Program-made: the position numbers and the translations under genes
The notes under the pieces: model-generated
What the model was told of the DNA's origin: nothing
The model's database searches: none
The model's input: only the letters and a program-made list of their open reading frames with translations
NCBI RefSeq assembly: GCF_000317125.1
Contig: NC_019695.1
Coordinates: 1,538,336-1,602,335, forward strand
DNA: 64,000 nucleotides
Reading direction: 5' to 3'
From: Chroococcidiopsis thermalis PCC 7203
Lineage (GTDB): Bacteria; Cyanobacteriota; Cyanobacteriia; Cyanobacteriales; Chroococcidiopsidaceae
In this document: positions 1 through 11,041 of the stretch, piece by piece
Numbering within the stretch: position 1 is the first letter of the stretch
How the letters are laid out: every line of letters starts with the position of its first letter

Positions 1-599
1 ATCCTGGCAGTTCAGATCCCGTTACGAGAGCGACGCGGTTTAGCTGTCAGACTGTAAATGGCGAGTACACTGTAGTTTACCAGCCAGAAAGCCAGCCAGG
101 AGAGTTCTTTGAGTGGGCAAAACCATCAAATATGGGTGGTGGTTGGAATTCTCAAAGACGTTGTAACGAAATTGCTCGTCGTTTAGAATCTTACCGTCCC
201 GATGGTTTGTTAGAAATGACCACAGGGGTAGAAAATAGCTACAACACTGTTTGCGTCACGACAGAAAGAGACTCGTCCTGTCGGATTGTTTTTACCGTAC
301 CACCAGGACAAGACCCCATATCAACTCGCGATCGCGTCTTTGAAAACCTCACCGTAGCTGATAGCGGACAGCAAACTGATGCAGTCAGTACTTATCAGGG
401 AAGACAGAGCGAAATTAGCGATCTCATCAACATGGGTCGTGAAGCTTTGGGTGGAAAAAAACGCACTAATACTAAGAATATTAACCTCAAACCCTTCTTA
501 GATGCAAAGGATGGTGGCACTGGAGCAAAACTTGACGATGCCGTACAAGTCAAGCAAAATAGCTCTCATTCGCGGTTAAATCCTGGGAATTTTCGTTAG
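1..599 (+). CDS. COP23-domain protein, 5' end outside window
   Basis: The reading frame is open from the left edge (first full codon at base 3) to a TAA at 597-599, so about 198 residues are visible and the start is missing. The visible part has paired cysteines in FSCQ near the left edge and RRCNEIARRLE, then a later pair in VCVT and SCRIVFTVPPGQ. This pattern matches my memory of the COP23 family (circadian oscillating polypeptide of Cyanothece-type cyanobacteria), small secreted proteins of unknown biochemical role. The internal ATG at 132 is not the start, because the conserved first cysteine region lies upstream of it. The C-terminal 40 residues are polar and probably disordered. The family call is by pattern recognition only; the function is unknown. 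Confidence 0.6.
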   Translation, partial: PGSSDPVTRATRFSCQTVNGEYTVVYQPESQPGEFFEWAKPSNMGGGWNSQRRCNEIARRLESYRPDGLLEMTTGVENSYNTVCVTTERDSSCRIVFTVPPGQDPISTRDRVFENLTVADSGQQTDAVSTYQGRQSEISDLINMGREALGGKKRTNTKNINLKPFLDAKDGGTGAKLDDAVQVKQNSSHSRLNPGNFR

Positions 600-605
600 A
601 CTGTA

Positions 606-658
606 ATTAACAATTGGTAATTGGTAATTGGTCATCGGTCATCAGTCAATAGACAAAT
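606..658. repeat. Intergenic heptamer repeat tract
   Basis: Degenerate 7-base units of the type AATTGGT pass into GGTCATC units, ending in a short inverted copy of TCAGTCAT around 641-667. The same unit family recurs, on either strand, near 1935, 3535, 5245, 9970, 19075 and 51505. Confidence 0.75.
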
Positions 659-695
659 GACTGATGACACTTTTTTTGCTCGATTTATATAAACC

Positions 696-1064
696 ATGCT
701 GAACAATAATCGTATTTTTAGACAAATATTATTACCGCTCTTAGTTGGTTTGATTAGTATATTTTTGACGATTGGTTTTATCCCTAAAATTGCATTATCT
801 CAACAATCAGATTCGCGCTTCAACTCATTAGAATTCGACCTTAGAACCTTAGAAGCAAGACTCGATCGCCTAGAAAGTCAAATAGATCGTACTTCTCGCC
901 CCAATCTTCCCAGAACGCCTAATACAGATAATCGCAGACGCGATCGCAATAACCTAAGTCAGTTACAATCTTTTGATAACCTAGCAACATTAGCGATCGA
1001 AACAAAACAGCAAGTCAATCAATTAGAGGCAAGAGTCAAAAAATTAGAAGCACGGAGACAGTGA
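696..1064 (+). CDS. Small exported coiled-coil protein, unknown function
   Basis: The product has 122 residues. Residues 9-35 form one hydrophobic segment (ILLPLLVGLISIFLTIGF) followed by a possible signal cleavage region before QQSDSRF. Two heptad-like stretches follow: about 40-63 (LEFDLRTLEARLDRLESQID) and about 94-121 (LAIETKQQVNQLEARVKKLE), joined by a basic, Pro/Arg/Asn-rich linker. This reads as a membrane-anchored or periplasmic coiled-coil protein. I recognise no enzyme motif. It lies in the same orientation as the partial gene upstream, with a repeat tract between them, so co-transcription is uncertain. Confidence 0.6.
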   Translation: MLNNNRIFRQILLPLLVGLISIFLTIGFIPKIALSQQSDSRFNSLEFDLRTLEARLDRLESQIDRTSRPNLPRTPNTDNRRRDRNNLSQLQSFDNLATLAIETKQQVNQLEARVKKLEARRQ

Positions 1065-1065
1065 A

Positions 1066-1110
1066 CAGTTATCAGTTGTCAGTGACTAGTGGCTAGTGGC
1101 TAGTGGCTAG
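1066..1110. repeat. Tandem heptamer repeat (TAGTGGC)
   Basis: A TTATCAGTTGTCAGTGAC unit is followed by nearly perfect tandem copies of TAGTGGC at about 1087-1110, directly after the stop of the preceding gene. The same ATCAGTT-type unit is found at many other gene ends in the window. Confidence 0.8.
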
Positions 1111-1169
1111 ATAAAAATTTGGTAACTAGCTACGCACAAATGACAAATGACCAATTACAACTCATAAAA

Positions 1170-1943
1170 ATGCACTTGAAAACACGTATTTCATCATTTT
1201 TACGCATCACTTGCGGATTGTGCTTAATTGTCTGTTGTCTAGGATTTAATATTAGTAGCGCTGCCGCAGATGTAGCAACACAATCTAATCCAATAAATAC
1301 AAAAGTTTATGAATATCGTTCTCCGAGTGCGGATGGTATAGGTAAGTTTTACTTGGGTAGGGAAATTGCTAAAGTGATGGGACATACAGGAAGTTTATGG
1401 CTAGAACGTCCAAGTCGAGAACGGGAAGAACAACCAACAAAAGCGATTGCCGCTCTCGATTTAAAACCTACTGATGTAGTGGCAGATATTGGTGCTGGTA
1501 CGGGCTATTTTAGCTTTCGGCTAGCGAAAGTAGTACCTCAAGGTAAAGTATTTGCTGTTGACGTTCAACCAGAAATGTTAGACATAATTGAGTTTCTCAA
1601 ACAAGAAAATAAAATCGCAAATGTAGAACCTGTTTTAGGTGCGATCGCCAATCCTAACTTACCTACAAATAGTATCGATCTAGCTTTGATGGTAGATGCC
1701 TATCATGAATTTTCTCATCCCAACGAAATGATGAAAAAATTAGTAAAAGCTCTCAAGCCAGCCGGAAGAGTGGTACTAGTTGAATATCGCCGAGAAAATC
1801 CATTTATTCCGATCAAAACTTTACATAAAATGACCCAAAAACAAGCCCGCAAAGAGATGCAAGCGATCGGTTTGCAATGGCAGACAACAAAAGATGTTTT
1901 ACCATCACAACATATTATGATATTTACAAAAGGTAATGGGTAA
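1170..1943 (+). CDS. Exported class I SAM-dependent methyltransferase
   Basis: I chose ATG 1170 because the reading frame further upstream (TTG 1119) is repeat-derived and because the protein then starts with a typical signal peptide (basic MHLKTR, then hydrophobic ITCGLCLIVCCLGF, then SSAAADV). The mature part has methyltransferase motif I VVADIGAGTGYF near residues 103-114, the acidic motif II FAVDVQPEM near 127-135, and a post-motif TNSIDLALMVDAYHEF. It resembles UbiE/type 11 methyltransferases, but its periplasmic or thylakoid-lumen location is unusual. The substrate is unknown. The last codons (KGNG, stop) run into a GGTAATG repeat tract, so its C-terminus may have been set by repeat sequence. 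Confidence 0.75.
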   Translation: MHLKTRISSFLRITCGLCLIVCCLGFNISSAAADVATQSNPINTKVYEYRSPSADGIGKFYLGREIAKVMGHTGSLWLERPSREREEQPTKAIAALDLKPTDVVADIGAGTGYFSFRLAKVVPQGKVFAVDVQPEMLDIIEFLKQENKIANVEPVLGAIANPNLPTNSIDLALMVDAYHEFSHPNEMMKKLVKALKPAGRVVLVEYRRENPFIPIKTLHKMTQKQARKEMQAIGLQWQTTKDVLPSQHIMIFTKGNG

Positions 1944-2019
1944 TGGGTAATTGGTAATCGCTCCCGATCGCTCCCTCCGCTCTCTTCTTCCCTACTCCCT
2001 GCTCGTGCGCTCCCTTTCT

Positions 2020-2442
2020 TCACTGTAAACTTCTCTTAAAACGAAAAGAACTAATTGTCAGCCCTTTTCTAAAGTAAAATCTGTGGGCAGCAGCACGCTG
2101 TACGCCGCTATCGAGTTGTAGCGAAACGCACCCTTGCGATTTAGCATACTCTATCAACCAATCAATTAAGGCACTACCATAACCCTGAGAACGCTCGGAT
2201 GTATCAGTGATGAGATCGTCAATATAAAGTAGCTGCCCATCAATTAATGTTTCCATCAATCTACACCCAGCTACGGCTTTAATTGAATTGTTTTTCTCGA
2301 CGTAGACTAGAAAGTAACCAGCTTGCTGTTGGCGTTGCACGCGGTTAACAAACTCTGCTTCTGTCAAATGCGATCGCAACTGCACCATCACCGGAAAGCA
2401 TCGTGATATATCGAGATTTGAGGTAGCAAACTTAATCTGCAT
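2020..2442 (-). CDS. GNAT-family N-acetyltransferase
   Basis: This is a single-domain GNAT protein of 140 residues. The acetyl-CoA binding motif A is visible as SERSQGYGSALIDWLI (R-x-x-G-x-G/A type) in the middle of the protein, preceded by the beta-4 strand LLYIDDLIT and followed by CVSLQLDSGVQRAAAHRFY, the usual motif B region with a Tyr/Phe near the end. The start is ATG 2442, with an adjacent in-frame TTG at 2445. It is convergent with the methyltransferase gene and divergent from the pentapeptide gene. The substrate cannot be told from sequence. Confidence 0.8.
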   Translation of the reverse strand: MQIKFATSNLDISRCFPVMVQLRSHLTEAEFVNRVQRQQQAGYFLVYVEKNNSIKAVAGCRLMETLIDGQLLYIDDLITDTSERSQGYGSALIDWLIEYAKSQGCVSLQLDSGVQRAAAHRFYFRKGLTISSFRFKRSLQ

Positions 2443-2622
2443 CAATATTCTTTTGACTTCTAACTTGTGTACGGATGGGTTTAATCGCAGAATTTTTTGT
2501 TTTGCTGTAAGTCACGTCAAAAAAACTGCCCCTCAAACTTTTGTCTTCTTGACTGACTCTGCTACAGATGGTGAGAAATTTGGGAAAGATAAGTGAGAAG
2601 CAATTCCTATGTAAACAATAGT

Positions 2623-3498
2623 ATGACTGAAAAGCAGCCTAGTTCCGTACAGCCCTCTGCTGTAACGCTGCAATCCATTGCCCAAGATATCTTAACTTTA
2701 TTAGATCGTAAAGCACTACTGGAGCTACGGGCAAAGATTGACAGTTTATTGGGGCTGTCAGTTGAACTATCCACGAGCGAGCCAACGCTGCACCCCTCAG
2801 AAGGTGCGATCGCAGAGTCTTCACCAGAGCATTTAGCATGGCTACAAAAAGGAGTTGTAACCTGGAACGATTGGCGCGAACAAAATCGAGAACTCGTTCC
2901 AGATTTACAAGGCGCAAATTTAAGTGGATTCAATCTCGCTTTTGTCAACTTTGCTGGCGTAAACTTGGAATATGCCAACCTTAGTGGCGCTGATATGAGA
3001 GGAGCATTTCTTAAAGAAGCAAACATGAAGGGGGCTAATCTCTACATGGCAGACCTCATAGGGGTAAACTGTCAGCAAGCCTGTTTAGAAGCAGCTAACC
3101 TCCAGGGAGCCGACATTTACAAAGCTAATTTTAGTCATGCAAACCTACAAGAGGCAAACTTGATTCAAGCTAGCATTCGACGCGCTACATTAGTTGGGGC
3201 AAACTTGCATCGAGCCAAACTCAAACAGGCAGACTTATTGCAAGCAAACTTAGTTCAAACGAACTTGAGTCAAGCTGACTTGCAAAAGGCAAACATGGAA
3301 GGGACAAATCTAATTGAAGCCAATCTTGAAGAAGCGAATTTGCTAGGTGCTAACCTCAACCGTGCCAATCTCTGTCGAGCGAGGCTATACAAAGCAAACA
3401 TACTTCACGCCAAAATCAATGGTGTCACCCTCAAAGGTGCAGTAATGCCAGATGGTACAGTTCATGGTGGCGGGACAGCAGCGATCGGTGACCAGTGA
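2623..3498 (+). CDS. Pentapeptide-repeat protein
   Basis: From about residue 95 to 280 the protein is an almost uninterrupted run of A(N/D)Lxx pentapeptides (for example GANLS, YANLS, GADMR, EANMK, GANLY, EANLQ, GADIY), which form a right-handed quadrilateral beta-helix. The first 90 residues are non-repetitive and include a helical LLDRKALLELRAKIDSLL and a W-containing stretch just before the repeats. No signal peptide or transmembrane segment is seen, so it is probably cytoplasmic. I prefer ATG 2623; GTG 2593 is in frame. Its last residues (GDQ, stop) are encoded by the first units of a GTGACCA tandem repeat. The function of such proteins in cyanobacteria is mostly unknown. Confidence 0.85.
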   Translation: MTEKQPSSVQPSAVTLQSIAQDILTLLDRKALLELRAKIDSLLGLSVELSTSEPTLHPSEGAIAESSPEHLAWLQKGVVTWNDWREQNRELVPDLQGANLSGFNLAFVNFAGVNLEYANLSGADMRGAFLKEANMKGANLYMADLIGVNCQQACLEAANLQGADIYKANFSHANLQEANLIQASIRRATLVGANLHRAKLKQADLLQANLVQTNLSQADLQKANMEGTNLIEANLEEANLLGANLNRANLCRARLYKANILHAKINGVTLKGAVMPDGTVHGGGTAAIGDQ

Positions 3499-3558
3499 CC
3501 AGTGACCAGTGACCAGCGATCGGCGATCGATCAACTACCAACTACCAACTACCAATTA
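3488..3558. repeat. Compound tandem repeat (GTGACCA and AACTACC)
   Basis: Four tandem GTGACCA units overlap the stop of the pentapeptide gene. They are followed by GATCGGC units and then ACTACCA units. Each unit is 7 bases long, and the three kinds are found separately elsewhere in the window. Confidence 0.85.
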
Positions 3559-3563
3559 CTATC

Positions 3564-5741
<2,178 letters not shown>

Positions 5742-5898
5742 TGCTACTCAAAATCGTTATGACTATGATATATTTGTTACGTAACGTAAAAATCAACTGT
5801 ACGGGAAGCCGAGAACTTGCCTATAAGCGTAAGGGTGAATCTCAACTAGCTTTCCCTAAATTTGCCAAATAGTAGACACATCAAAGGAGAATTGGTTA

Positions 5899-6510
5899 AT
5901 GCCACTAAGTTACGCAAGTGAAGGATGCCTCCGTGTTGGACAACCTGCTCCAGACTTCACTGCCACAGCAGTAGTAGATCAGGAATTTAAGACTATCAAA
6001 CTATCTGACTATCGTGGCAAGTATGTCGTACTATTTTTCTACCCTCTAGACTTTACATTCGTTTGTCCCACTGAGATTACTGCCTTCAGCGATCGCTTTG
6101 AGGAATTCAAGGCAGTTAATACCGAAGTCCTCGGCGTTTCTGTAGATAGCGAATTCTCCCACCTAGCGTGGATTCAAACAGATCGCAAGTCAGGTGGCGT
6201 TGGCGACCTCAACTATCCTCTTGTTTCTGACATCAAGAAAGAGATTAGTGCTGCTTACAATGTCTTAGATCCAGAAGCAGGTGTTGCTCTTCGCGGTCTA
6301 TTTCTAATTGACAAAGAGGGAGTTATCCAACACGCCACGATTAACAACCTTTCCTTCGGTCGTAGTGTTGAAGAAACTCTACGGACGTTGAAAGCAATTC
6401 AGTACGTTCAAAGCCATCCAGATGAAGTTTGTCCTGCTGGTTGGCAGCCTGGGGATAAAACCATGACTCCTGACCCCACAAAATCCAAAGTTTACTTCGC
6501 TTCCGTGTAG
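5899..6510 (+). CDS. Typical 2-Cys peroxiredoxin
   Basis: The 203-residue product reduces hydrogen and alkyl peroxides using thioredoxin. The peroxidatic cysteine is C56 in [19 protein letters not shown], and the resolving cysteine is C178 in EVCPAGW, both in the usual place for AhpC/Prx1-type enzymes (chloroplast BAS1 relatives). Length is normal for the family. AAGGAGA lies about 9 bases before the ATG, a good ribosome binding site. The gene is transcribed alone, divergent from the debranching enzyme and convergent with the caspase-like gene, with a palindromic repeat after its stop. Confidence 0.95.
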   Translation: MPLSYASEGCLRVGQPAPDFTATAVVDQEFKTIKLSDYRGKYVVLFFYPLDFTFVCPTEITAFSDRFEEFKAVNTEVLGVSVDSEFSHLAWIQTDRKSGGVGDLNYPLVSDIKKEISAAYNVLDPEAGVALRGLFLIDKEGVIQHATINNLSFGRSVEETLRTLKAIQYVQSHPDEVCPAGWQPGDKTMTPDPTKSKVYFASV

Positions 6511-6521
6511 TCATGACGATG

Positions 6522-6547
6522 TAGAGACGTTCCGTGGAACGTCTCTA
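6522..6547. repeat. Dispersed palindrome, copy 1
   Basis: A perfect 12-base stem (TAGAGACGTTCC with its complement) has a 2-base loop, between two convergent genes. Related palindromes are at 39217-39260 and 53963-53992. It may act as a bidirectional transcription stop here, but there is no T run. Confidence 0.8.
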
Positions 6548-6553
6548 TAGAAG

Positions 6554-8713
6554 CTACAATAATCGACGGCGGAAGGCTGCTGCTTGCAGAGGATCGTGAA
6601 TCGCGGTAGCTAATATTTCGATTAATTCCGATCGCGAAATTTGTGGTTGCGATTTAATTGTATTTTGGATTAAGAAAGTCGCAATGGGACCGATCGCGGC
6701 AGATAAAGCTTGCTCGCATTGATGAATAAAATTTTCTGACAAAGTTTCGTGTTGCCAACTTGTAGCACAAGATGACGATCGCGTTTGCGGTTGCGATCCT
6801 GGGATTTGTTGTAATAAGGAGATCGATTGTTGACGCAATTGATTTTGTTGCTGCGGTGATAATATTGGCAGCAAATTTTCTACCCAGTGATGCGGTTGAG
6901 AATTTGGAGTTGCCACCTGAGAGAGTAAGGTAGGAGCAATTGGTCCTACCAGTTCCCGCAAAATTTTTTCTAACTGAGCGTATTGCTGTGAAAAATATTC
7001 TTTCGCCGGTAATGGTATTGCTGGTGCGGGTGCTGGAGGAGGACTGGCGGCGGCTGTTGGTGGCTGCACTTTGGGCGTAGAGTGGCTGACAGCAGGTTTT
7101 TCGATCCGTGGTGGTTTTGGTGGCGATGGAACGAATTTTGTGGCTGTCAACGTCGTTGGAGGGAAAATTTCTATGTCGCCGGCGGTTTCTGACAGCCACA
7201 GGTGCAATGGCATTCCCATCCGTTCTAACTTTTGCTGTAATTCATCCATCCATGCTGTTACTGACAAAGGTGAGGATGGTTCCTTTGCTGCCAATGTTTC
7301 TAGCAAAGCATGAGTAAATTGCTCTGGTGCGCGATCGGAGGGTGCAGCAGCGATAATACACTGTTTTCCACCACTGAGCTGTAATTCTTCGATCCACTCT
7401 TGCAGTGTTGCTGACGATCGCTCTGTACCCAGAAAATCGAGAAGAATAATTTGTCGTGCTGTCGCACTACGGCGTAACTCTTGCTGCAACCAAGAACGAC
7501 TTAGCCGCAGACTGTCGCCCATAACAAGCCAAGCTTCCCCATCTGCGATCGCCTCCATTCTACCGCGCAAGTATAACAAAACTGTTTCTGGTTCTTGGGA
7601 GGAAACGGGCGATCGCAAACAGCTTTGAATGGCATATCTGGCATCCGTCCATGCTTTACCGGACTGGGGAAAATATTCTAGGGCAAAATTTCCAGCTGTT
7701 TGTAAAGCTCGACTGAAAGCATAAACGGCATTACTATCGGCAAAACCATCGCATACTAAGGCGCGGCGGCTGTGTTTGACTGGTTGTGGGATGCGTTCGT
7801 CTACCTTTAACCCTAAAACGAGTTCTCCTACCCCTTCTACAATTCGCTTCGGAGTTTGTAAAGGGTATTCTGGGTGTAAATCTAGTTCTCCTCGGCTGCG
7901 CTTTTGCTGATTCATCAGCCGCAGTTGGTGATTTAACCGATCTATATATTGGATAGTTTGGTGATAAACGTATTTATACAGCCCATCCGCATCAATCACA
8001 CCTTGAGTGTCGGCGGCTTCCCCCCTTAATCCTTGCATCAGGTAGTAAGTAAATAACCCATGCTTCAGTTCGGGAAATTCCCAAGACCTTTGCTTGCGAT
8101 CGCAGGACAATAAGGCATAAAAGCCCCGACTTTGAGTTGCTCGTTGCCTCAATACCTCCATCAATTGCTGTGCTGGGTTCAGTTCTGGTTGTTCTATCGT
8201 CACTTCACCTTTAGCTCCCCGCAAAGTGAGATCTCCACTATGACAAGCATCGAGCCATAGCATTTGGCGATGAACTTGACTCTTTTGCAATAGCTCTAAT
8301 ACATCTGGCAACTTCAAACCTGTTTGCAGTAGGTTATCTTTCGATGTATCTGCCAAACATAAAACGACTTGCCCCGTCTCCCGATCTAAAACTCCATGAC
8401 CGGAAAAGTAAAGCAAAATTGTATCTTGAGGTTGAGCCGCTGCGACAATTTGTTCTAAACTCTGCCGCACTGCCTCTAGTGTGGGTGGATGAGTCGCGAA
8501 ATCGTGATGCGCGATCGGTTCCTTGCGTGGAAATCCTTGAGTTGCTTCTGCCAGCGCTTCTGTCAATCCTTGGCAATCAGAGGCAGAATAACTCAGCGAA
8601 GGTAGCCGAGCGTCTTGATATTGATTCACTCCCACCAGCAAACTCCATAGCTTGGCTTCCCCTGTTTCCAAGGCATGAGTAGAGCGGCTAGTACTGACAC
8701 TTAATGGACACAT
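6554..8713 (-). CDS. Caspase-like (peptidase C14) protein
   Basis: With ATG 8713 as start the protein has about 719 residues (a GTG at 8779 would add 22). The N-terminal 250 residues are a caspase/metacaspase p20 fold. The catalytic His is H106 in LYFSGHGVLD and the catalytic Cys is C157 in WLDACHSGDL, both intact. The start LWSLLVGVNQYQDARLPSL is the typical first strand. The middle region is a second alpha/beta domain with no motif I recognise. It is followed by a Pro/Ala-rich linker (about residues 535-570) and a Gln/Ser-rich helical C-terminus. Such orthocaspases occur in many copies in large-genome cyanobacteria; their substrates are mostly unknown. No obvious partner gene is adjacent. 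Confidence 0.8.
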   Translation of the reverse strand: MCPLSVSTSRSTHALETGEAKLWSLLVGVNQYQDARLPSLSYSASDCQGLTEALAEATQGFPRKEPIAHHDFATHPPTLEAVRQSLEQIVAAAQPQDTILLYFSGHGVLDRETGQVVLCLADTSKDNLLQTGLKLPDVLELLQKSQVHRQMLWLDACHSGDLTLRGAKGEVTIEQPELNPAQQLMEVLRQRATQSRGFYALLSCDRKQRSWEFPELKHGLFTYYLMQGLRGEAADTQGVIDADGLYKYVYHQTIQYIDRLNHQLRLMNQQKRSRGELDLHPEYPLQTPKRIVEGVGELVLGLKVDERIPQPVKHSRRALVCDGFADSNAVYAFSRALQTAGNFALEYFPQSGKAWTDARYAIQSCLRSPVSSQEPETVLLYLRGRMEAIADGEAWLVMGDSLRLSRSWLQQELRRSATARQIILLDFLGTERSSATLQEWIEELQLSGGKQCIIAAAPSDRAPEQFTHALLETLAAKEPSSPLSVTAWMDELQQKLERMGMPLHLWLSETAGDIEIFPPTTLTATKFVPSPPKPPRIEKPAVSHSTPKVQPPTAAASPPPAPAPAIPLPAKEYFSQQYAQLEKILRELVGPIAPTLLSQVATPNSQPHHWVENLLPILSPQQQNQLRQQSISLLQQIPGSQPQTRSSSCATSWQHETLSENFIHQCEQALSAAIGPIATFLIQNTIKSQPQISRSELIEILATAIHDPLQAAAFRRRLL

Positions 8714-9157
8714 CTTTGGAGCTAAGCTAAGGGGTAGGGACTGGAAACTGAGGGAAGAAGTTTTCACAAGTCTTCCCACTGACCAAATAATTGATAACTT
8801 AATATTGGTATAGCTACATCTAAAATGATTCCTTTCTCGGAAATTATTAAGTTGTATTAAGGAATCGAAAATATATCAAATCAGGTTAAGTTAACGCGAT
8901 CGCGCATAGCTTGCCTCCTATTTTATTTATCAGCTCTAATGCAAATCTTTATGCTGATGCTCAATGCCCCGATCGCTAATTTTTCTGTAGATGCCATGTC
9001 GTAGGAAGCGAGCTAGATTCGGAGCCATCTAACTTCTATCATAGGGCGATCGCGCTTTTTTTGCAGTCCTCCACTGACGACTTACGGCTTACAACTTACG
9101 ACTTAGTTTGACTCTTGGTAAAATTAAGTGCGGAGACGGCAAGTAAAGGGAGCGTGG
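8714..9157. other. Intergenic region upstream of two divergent genes
   Basis: This holds the 5' regions of the caspase-like gene (minus) and pdxJ (plus). I see two HIP1 octamers, a single AGGTTAAG near 8883, and a GGGCGATCGCGC followed by a T run near 9046-9062 that could end a transcript. No open frame with coding character and no RNA gene is recognisable. Confidence 0.5.
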
Positions 9158-9913
9158 ATGCCTACACTGGGAGTAAATATCGATCATATTGCGACGATTC
9201 GACAAGCTCGACGCACGGTAGAGCCAGATCCCGTGGCAGCAGCGGTGCTAGCAGAATTAGCGGGAGCTGACGGGATTACAGTTCACCTGCGCGAAGATCG
9301 GCGACACATTCAAGAAAGAGATGTGAGAATATTGCGGCAGACAGTCCGCACGCACCTGAACTTGGAAATGGCAGCGACAGCAGAAATGGTAGCGATCGCT
9401 CTAGATGTAAAGCCAGATTACGTTACCCTAGTCCCCGAACGACGAGAAGAGGTGACAACAGAAGGGGGATTAGATATAGCAGGACAACTGAATCGCATGA
9501 GCGAGGTAGTAGACAAGCTCCAAACGGCAAATATTCCCGTAAGTTTGTTTATCGATGCCGAAGATGCACAAATCCAAGCTTCTGTCAAGACTAAAGCCAA
9601 ATTTATCGAACTGCATACGGGACGCTATGCTGAAGCAAAATCAGAAGCCAGCCGCCAAGCAGAATTGACAGTGTTAGCCAAAGGCTGCGAACAAGCGATC
9701 GCCTCTGGATTGCGAGTTAACGCCGGACACGGTTTAACCTATTGGAATGTTTACCCAATTGCCTGCATTCCTGGGATGGAAGAACTCAACATCGGTCATA
9801 CAATTATTAGTCGAGCGGCTTTAGTTGGTATGGAACGAGCCGTGCGCGAGATGAAACAGGCTATTAGGGGAGCAGGGAGCAGGGACGAGCTGGGAGCAGG
9901 GGAAGAAAGGTAA
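9158..9913 (+). CDS. pdxJ: Pyridoxine 5'-phosphate synthase
   Basis: PdxJ condenses 3-amino-2-oxopropyl phosphate with 1-deoxyxylulose 5-phosphate to form pyridoxine 5'-phosphate (DXP-dependent vitamin B6 route). The family hallmarks are present: [22 protein letters not shown] at the start, [39 protein letters not shown] and [14 protein letters not shown] chose ATG 9158 (MPTLGVNID) with AAAGGGAG upstream; a GTG at 9128 is in frame but adds non-conserved residues. The last 13 or so residues ([14 protein letters not shown]) are encoded by a GGGAGCA tandem repeat, an extension beyond the family's usual end. Confidence 0.95.
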   Translation: MPTLGVNIDHIATIRQARRTVEPDPVAAAVLAELAGADGITVHLREDRRHIQERDVRILRQTVRTHLNLEMAATAEMVAIALDVKPDYVTLVPERREEVTTEGGLDIAGQLNRMSEVVDKLQTANIPVSLFIDAEDAQIQASVKTKAKFIELHTGRYAEAKSEASRQAELTVLAKGCEQAIASGLRVNAGHGLTYWNVYPIACIPGMEELNIGHTIISRAALVGMERAVREMKQAIRGAGSRDELGAGEER

Positions 9914-10016
9914 GGGAGCGAGCGGGAGCTGAGGTAGCAAAACCTCTTACCGCTTGCCTCTCACCTCTCGCCAACTACCAACTACCAACTACCAATTACC
10001 AATTACCATCAAAACA

Positions 10017-10343
10017 ATGAAAACCTACCACTACGTTTTAGCCAGTCAACGCTTTTTAACTGAAGAAGAACCTTTAGAAGAAGTATTGAAAGAACGGACG
10101 CGCGACTACTTAGAAAAGCAAAAAGAAATTGATTTTTGGTTAGTCAAACAACCTGCCTTTCTAGAAGCCCCAGAAATGCAGGAAATTAAAACCAAATGCC
10201 CGCAGCCAGCAGCAGCAATTATTTCTACTAATTCTCAGTTTATTACTTGGCTGAAACTGCGATTAGAGTTTGTCATTACCGGGCAATTTCAAGCTCCCTC
10301 CGATACTATCCCCGATCCTTTAGCTTCGTTAACAACAGTGTAA
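10017..10343 (+). CDS. ycf54: Ycf54, Mg-protoporphyrin monomethyl ester cyclase subunit
   Basis: The 108-residue product starts MKTYHYVLASQRFLTEEE and contains EIDFWLVKQPAFLEAPE and FQAPSDTIPDPLASL, which I recognise as Ycf54 (DUF2488, Synechocystis Slr1780). In that family it binds the oxidative cyclase AcsF/CycI and is needed for making the isocyclic E ring of chlorophyll. ATG 10017 is the family start. The open frame continues upstream to 9954, but that part only translates a CAACTAC repeat. pdxJ lies just upstream on the same strand with 103 bases of repeats between. Confidence 0.9.
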   Translation: MKTYHYVLASQRFLTEEEPLEEVLKERTRDYLEKQKEIDFWLVKQPAFLEAPEMQEIKTKCPQPAAAIISTNSQFITWLKLRLEFVITGQFQAPSDTIPDPLASLTTV

Positions 10344-10350
10344 TCAATTA

Positions 10351-10416
10351 TCAGTTATCAGGAAAGAGTGGTGCGTGGTCACTGGTCACTGGTCACTGGT
10401 CACTGATAACTGATTA
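10351..10416. repeat. Heptamer repeat tract (TCAGTTA / CACTGGT)
   Basis: An ATCAGTTATCAG unit, then four near-perfect GTCACTG units (10378-10405), then ACTGATAACTGATTA. The outer units form an inverted repeat. The tract fills the gap between two convergent genes. Confidence 0.8.
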
Positions 10417-10905
10417 GCCTCCCGCCGCTAGTACTGGGTAGGTAGGGGTGAATAACAAAGTATTGACAAACCAAGCAATGCATACGCCCAACATAGAACC
10501 AACAATGACTTGGAAAGGCGTATGTCCCAATAATTCTTTTAAGCGGTCTTCATTCAGTTCAGGATGTTCGCTGAATAACTCGTCCATCATTTGATTGAGA
10601 ATGCGGGCTTGTTTGCCTGCGGCTTGACGCACGCCAGCAGCATCGTACATAACAATGATGGCAAAAATAGTCGCGATCGCAAATTCTGGACTGTCCCAAC
10701 CTGCTGTTTGACCGACACCCGTAGCTAAGGCTGTGACCAATGCAGAATGGGCGCTAGGCATACCGCCAGTAGTCAACAAAACGCGAAAATCCAATTTGTG
10801 GTTTTTAAGTAATTCGACTGCCAGTTTTGCTGCTTGAGCAATTAGACAAGCTATGACAGCAACTAGCAGCACGCTGTTATTGAGAATGTCGCCAATGTCC
10901 TGCAT
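10414..10905 (-). CDS. Divergent PAP2-family membrane protein
   Basis: This 163-residue integral membrane protein is of the DivPAP/DUF212 type. The conserved core is RVLLTTGGMPSAHSALVTAL, followed by a membrane segment, then MYDAAGVRQAAGKQA and LGHTPFQVIVGSMLG. The SAH motif with the later His resembles the phosphatase motifs of PAP2 enzymes, hence the family name, but activity has not been clearly shown in the family as far as I know. It lies upstream of nothing and downstream of crtE on the same strand. A link to isoprenoid or lipid phosphate metabolism is only an inference from that position. Confidence 0.85.
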   Translation of the reverse strand: MQDIGDILNNSVLLVAVIACLIAQAAKLAVELLKNHKLDFRVLLTTGGMPSAHSALVTALATGVGQTAGWDSPEFAIATIFAIIVMYDAAGVRQAAGKQARILNQMMDELFSEHPELNEDRLKELLGHTPFQVIVGSMLGVCIAWFVNTLLFTPTYPVLAAGG

Positions 10906-11041
10906 GAGGTTTGATTGAAAGGATGAGGGATGAAGGTTAATAGTTGATAGTTGTTGGTTGTTAGTTGTTGGTTAACAGTAAACGCTGTGCTACACTCCGT
11001 GAAGACAGTGCCTCCTTCTCTGCTCCCGACTCCCGACTCCC

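Noticed and set aside
9954-10016. 21-codon N-terminal extension of Ycf54
   Set aside because: It only translates the CAACTAC heptamer repeat; the family start is MKTYHYVLASQ.
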